Part shown: positions 5,352-7,979 of the stretch, one piece after another | Layout: each line of letters begins with the position of its first letter | Numbering within the stretch: the first letter of the stretch is position 1 | Origin: Chloroflexota bacterium | GTDB taxonomy: Bacteria; Chloroflexota; Anaerolineae; Anaerolineales; UBA4823 | DNA length: 7,979 nt | NCBI GenBank assembly: GCA_030636125.1 | Contig: DAOVXM010000103.1 | Coordinates: forward strand, 1 to 7,979 | Direction: 5' to 3' | Translations under genes and position numbers: made by a program | The notes under the pieces: generated by a model | Told to the model about the DNA's origin: nothing | Database searches by the model: none | The model's input: only the letters and a program-made list of their open reading frames with translations

Positions 5352-6629
5352 ATGCTCGATATAAATATTTTTCGCGAACAGCCCGACACGGTACGCCAGT
5401 CCCTTTCGGTGCGTCAGTTGGAGACCACGCCAGTGGACCAGGTGCTCGAACTAGATAAGAGGCGGCGTGCATTGATCCAGGAAGTTGAGGCTCTGAAAGC
5501 TGAACGCAACGTCATCTCCAAGGAGATCGCTCGCTTAAAAGATGCTGAAGAGCGACAGGCCAAGATAGAATCATCGCGCAGCATCGGTATCCGTATCGAA
5601 GAATTGGACAATGAACTGCGAAGCGTAGAAACAAGCCTCAACGAGATCATGGCAACTATTCCCAATATACCTGACGAACGTACACCTTACGGAATAGATG
5701 AAACCGAAAATGTGGTGATCAAGACAGTCGGTGATATCCCTGAACTCGACTTCGAACCCAAACCCCATTGGGATTTGGGACCGGATTTGGGCATCATCAA
5801 CTTCGAGCAAGGTGCCAAGATAACCGGGGCTCGTTTTTACGTGCTGAGTGGGGCGGGAGCCCGTTTGCAGCGCGCCCTGATAGCCTGGATGCTGGATTTA
5901 CATATCCAACAGGGATATACCGAGAAGTATCCCCCCTTCATGGTCAAGAGTGAAACCCTGTACGGTGCAGGACAACTCCCCAAATTCCGCGACAATCTCT
6001 ACAAAGACCATGAAGAGGATTTGTGGATGGTCCCTACAGCCGAAGTCCCCCTGACCGGATTGCATATGGATGAAATTCTTGATGAAACCAGCCTGCCGCG
6101 GCATTATACAGCCTATACACCATGCTTCCGTCGAGAAAAAATGAGCGCCGGGCGCGATGTACGCGGCATCAAGCGCGGGCATCAATTCGACAAAGTAGAG
6201 ATGTATATGTTCTGCAAGCCGGAAGATTCGTCCGCCGAGTTCGACAAGATGGTCGCGGATGCCGAGCAAACCTGTGCTGAGCTGGGCTTCACCTATAGGA
6301 TACTTCAATTGTGCACTGGTGACCTCGGTTTTAATGCCAGCATCACTTATGACATAGAAGTCTGGGCACCTGGTTGCGGGGAATGGTTGGAAGTATCGTC
6401 GATATCGAACGTAACCGACTTTCAAGCTCGACGAGCCAATATCAAGTATCGTCCCGCAGAGGGAGGTCGGGCGCGCGTATTGCACACCTTGAACGGGTCA
6501 GGGTTAGGTATGCCACGAACGCTAATCGCCGTCCTGGAAAATAACCAGCAAGCCGATGGATCGGTAGTCGTGCCCGAGGTGCTTCGCCCGTGGATGGGAG
6601 GCATGGATATCATCCACCCTGAGGAGTAG
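5352..6629 (+). CDS. serS: Seryl-tRNA synthetase
   Basis: Charges tRNA-Ser (and tRNA-Sec if present) with serine. The 425-residue length is close to that of E. coli SerRS. The N-terminal domain (1 to about 110) carries the long antiparallel coiled coil (about 27-100) that grips the variable arm of tRNA-Ser. The class II core shows motif 1 near SGAGARLQRALIAWM (166-180), motif 2 TPCFRREKMSAGRDVRG (256-272) running into GHQFDKVEM, the serine-pocket region TAEVPLTGLH (229-238), SSISNVTDFQARRANI (349-364), and motif 3 NGSGLGMPRTLIAVLEN (381-397). The start is fixed by GGAGGTG at 5340-5346, five bases before ATG 5352; an open frame continues 35 codons upstream but lies in the riboswitch and is not expected to be translated. 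It is controlled by the serine T-box and the TTGACA/TATAAT promoter. No terminator is seen before the DUF456 gene 45 bases downstream. Confidence 0.97.
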   Translation: MLDINIFREQPDTVRQSLSVRQLETTPVDQVLELDKRRRALIQEVEALKAERNVISKEIARLKDAEERQAKIESSRSIGIRIEELDNELRSVETSLNEIMATIPNIPDERTPYGIDETENVVIKTVGDIPELDFEPKPHWDLGPDLGIINFEQGAKITGARFYVLSGAGARLQRALIAWMLDLHIQQGYTEKYPPFMVKSETLYGAGQLPKFRDNLYKDHEEDLWMVPTAEVPLTGLHMDEILDETSLPRHYTAYTPCFRREKMSAGRDVRGIKRGHQFDKVEMYMFCKPEDSSAEFDKMVADAEQTCAELGFTYRILQLCTGDLGFNASITYDIEVWAPGCGEWLEVSSISNVTDFQARRANIKYRPAEGGRARVLHTLNGSGLGMPRTLIAVLENNQQADGSVVVPEVLRPWMGGMDIIHPEE

Positions 6630-6674
6630 AAAGATCAACACAACAGGGTAGATTATGGAGAGAACGCAGAAGAT

Positions 6675-7172
6675 ATGCCCGACTGGTTGAATACATCCAT
6701 TACCGTCTTAATCCAACTGATCTTGCTGGTCGGTCTGTTTGGGCTGGTCGTGCCCATATTCCCTGGGCTGGTGGTAATGTGGTTAGCTACGCTGGGCTAT
6801 GGCATAGTTACCGGCTTCGGGACGCTGGGGATAATTCTGTTCATCATCATCACCCTGCTGATGTTAGTCGGGTCAATCGCGGACAATTTTATGATGGGTG
6901 CGGGAGCGCGCAAGGGAGGCGCTTCCTGGCTGGCCATCGGAGTCGCTTTAGTGGCTGGGGTAGTGGGTACGATTTTATGGCCGCCTATTGGCGGTCTGAT
7001 CGCGGCACCTCTGGGTGTCTTTTTATTTGAACTTGCGCGTAAGAGGGATTTCAAAAAAGCCTGGGGGGCATTTCTAGGCCTGGCAACCGGTTGGGGGCTG
7101 TCTTTTTTCGTCCGTTTTGGGGTTGGGGTGTTGATATTACTAACCTGGTGGTTATGGGTTTGGCAGGGATGA
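6675..7172 (+). CDS. DUF456 family integral membrane protein
   Basis: A 165-residue, very hydrophobic protein matching the DUF456 pattern: a first membrane segment ending in GLVVPIFPG (23-31), a second hairpin (about 33-66), the conserved IADNFMMGAGARKGGAS stretch (68-84), a glycine-rich hydrophobic segment (86-102), then PPIGGLIAAPLGVFLFEL (103-120), a short basic loop RKRDFKKAW (122-130) and a final hydrophobic region (131-163). The repeated Gly-rich, Pro-containing membrane segments resemble small-residue packing motifs; the family has no established function and I assign none. The ATG at 6675 has only a distant GGAGAG (6657-6662), so translation may be weak or coupled. It lies 45 bases after serS with no terminator or promoter visible, suggesting it shares the serS transcript. 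It converges on the HEAT-repeat gene with 16 bases between stops and no recognisable terminator. Confidence 0.85.
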   Translation: MPDWLNTSITVLIQLILLVGLFGLVVPIFPGLVVMWLATLGYGIVTGFGTLGIILFIIITLLMLVGSIADNFMMGAGARKGGASWLAIGVALVAGVVGTILWPPIGGLIAAPLGVFLFELARKRDFKKAWGAFLGLATGWGLSFFVRFGVGVLILLTWWLWVWQG

Positions 7173-7188
7173 GCTTCTCACAAAACAT

Positions 7189-7764
7189 TTATGGTTCGAA
7201 AAACACCATACCTACACTCATCCTTTCCAAACCTTCATTTGCCCAATATTCCATCAAAGTTGAATCTTCATCCAGAGAGTTAAATAAGACTGGAATGGCA
7301 CGGTGATCCCCAATCATAGCCAGAGCCCTTACGGCTTCCAGTCGTTGGGTTGAGGGCTGCTCACCCAACACATCTACCAGGGCAGGAACAGCGGGCTCAC
7401 CAATAGCTACCAATGCGTTCGCAGAAAGACGGGCAACCAGCGAGTCCTGGTCACTCATAGAGGCAATCAAGGCAGGAACAGCCCGTTCATCGGGACGTTG
7501 ATAAAGAGCTAGAGCAGCACATTGCCGCACAGCTTGATCTTCATCCGTGAGAGCAGCAACTAATTGGAGAGTTGCCCCTCCAACTGGAAACTCGGCCAGC
7601 GCACGCACCGCCCACCAGCGGGTATCCACTTGAGGATCACGGAGCAAGGTGCAGATAGCGACAAGGGCGTCTTTCCCATAATCAGGCAGGCGCAGCACCG
7701 CTTTCTGCGCCAATTCATCCTCCCCGCTAATCAGGTCATTGAGCAGTGAGTGTAAATCTTCCAT
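7189..7764 (-). CDS. HEAT-repeat protein
   Basis: A 191-residue protein built of about five helical-pair repeats of roughly 30 residues. Each shows the HEAT/PBS-lyase-like pattern of an Asp-rich turn followed by V/A-R-x-x-A-A/V-x-A-L: for example TRWWAVRALAEF (48-59), AVRQCAALALYQR (78-90), LVARLSANALVAIG (109-122), TQRLEAVRALAMIGD (139-153) and MEYWANEGLERM (171-182). Between these come AVPALI and AIPVLF second helices. Such proteins are curved scaffolds for protein-protein contacts; no catalytic residues, signal peptide or membrane segment is seen. PBS-lyase HEAT proteins can act on phycobilins, but nothing here suggests pigment biosynthesis. The ATG at 7762-7764 has no good ribosome binding site. 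It lies 68 bases downstream of the Trm112-like gene on the same strand, so it is probably the second gene of a minus-strand unit. Partner unknown. Confidence 0.85.
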   Translation of the reverse strand: MEDLHSLLNDLISGEDELAQKAVLRLPDYGKDALVAICTLLRDPQVDTRWWAVRALAEFPVGGATLQLVAALTDEDQAVRQCAALALYQRPDERAVPALIASMSDQDSLVARLSANALVAIGEPAVPALVDVLGEQPSTQRLEAVRALAMIGDHRAIPVLFNSLDEDSTLMEYWANEGLERMSVGMVFFEP

Positions 7765-7832
7765 ACCGGAAATGGGGATACAATCGATATATCATATCTG
7801 TAACCGAGCAGCGCACATCTACCAGGCGAAGA

Positions 7833-7979
7833 TCATTCGGCAGGCGGTGGAACAGGTAAATCCTCCACAGCTACACCAATCCACTTATCCCCCTCGTCAA
7901 TCAACATAACGGGAATATCATCGCGTATGGGGTATTTACGGCCGCAGTCCTGGCAGATCAACCACGACTCCTTATAATA
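7833..7979 (-). CDS. Trm112-like zinc-ribbon protein (UPF0434-like), C-terminal part, truncated by window edge
   Basis: A 48-residue C-terminal fragment running off the right edge; its start lies outside the window. It contains LICQDCGRKYPIRDDIPVML, the second half of a Trm112/UPF0434 (YcaR-like) zinc ribbon: one CxxC pair (fragment Cys9 and Cys12) followed by the conserved YPIRDDIPVML strand. The first CPxC pair expected in the complete protein would lie upstream of the window. The ending DEGDKWIGVAVEDLPVPPPAE is short and acidic with a proline tail. In eukaryotes and archaea Trm112 activates methyltransferases; the role of the bacterial small proteins is mostly undefined, so none is assigned. 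The stop is TGA at 7833-7835. It reads toward the HEAT-repeat gene 68 bases away, with no terminator seen between. Confidence 0.82.
   Translation of the reverse strand, partial: YYKESWLICQDCGRKYPIRDDIPVMLIDEGDKWIGVAVEDLPVPPPAE

Noticed and set aside
6655..6690. Eleven-codon ORF (MERTQKICPTG) overlapping the DUF456 start
   Set aside because: Could be a coupling peptide but has no SD of its own and no evidence beyond an open frame.
7191..7209. ATGGT/ACCAT inverted repeat near the convergent gene ends
   Set aside because: Five weak base pairs inside the HEAT coding sequence and no U tract; not a credible terminator.

Overview
The window looks like bacterial chromosome, probably Chloroflexota and perhaps Anaerolineae. 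This placement rests on remembered family traits, not a search: a membrane-anchored Thr/Pro-rich protein of the kind common in that group, a LysRS with a short insertion before its catalytic core, a GreA with Glu in place of the usual tip Asp, and a T-box riboswitch outside the Firmicutes. Base composition is near-balanced. I see no rRNA, tRNA, CRISPR array, transposase or phage gene, so this is mostly housekeeping DNA with unusually rich RNA-level control.

Layout. Positions 87-1702 hold two minus-strand genes, a Thr/Pro-rich single-pass membrane protein followed by an M42 metallo-aminopeptidase. A 210-base divergent spacer (1703-1912) carries a minus-strand promoter and a long near-perfect inverted repeat. 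A plus-strand PIG-L/LmbE-type deacetylase follows (1913-2662). Next comes a promoter and a structured leader of about 137 bases, then greA (2858-3319). An intrinsic terminator (3339-3371) lies only 25 bases before lysS (3397-4938). The 413-base gap 4939-5351 is filled by a consensus sigma-70 promoter and a complete serine T-box leader, followed by serS (5352-6629) and, 45 bases on, a DUF456 membrane protein (6675-7172). Two minus-strand genes close the window: a HEAT-repeat protein (7189-7764) and the C-terminal part of a Trm112-like zinc-ribbon protein running off the edge (7833-7979).

How they work together. The core is translation and transcription machinery. GreA rescues backtracked RNA polymerase, and LysRS and SerRS charge tRNAs. 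The serS transcript is predicted to sense uncharged tRNA-Ser: the UCC specifier sits in a loop-E type context, and the antiterminator bulge UGGC matches the 3' GCCA end of tRNA-Ser. The DUF456 gene has no visible promoter of its own and may share this control. The greA leader and the greA-lysS junction also carry RNA structures that could set read-through. No wholly new system is evident; the least explained elements are the greA leader, the greA/lysS terminator and the inverted repeat at 1793-1836.
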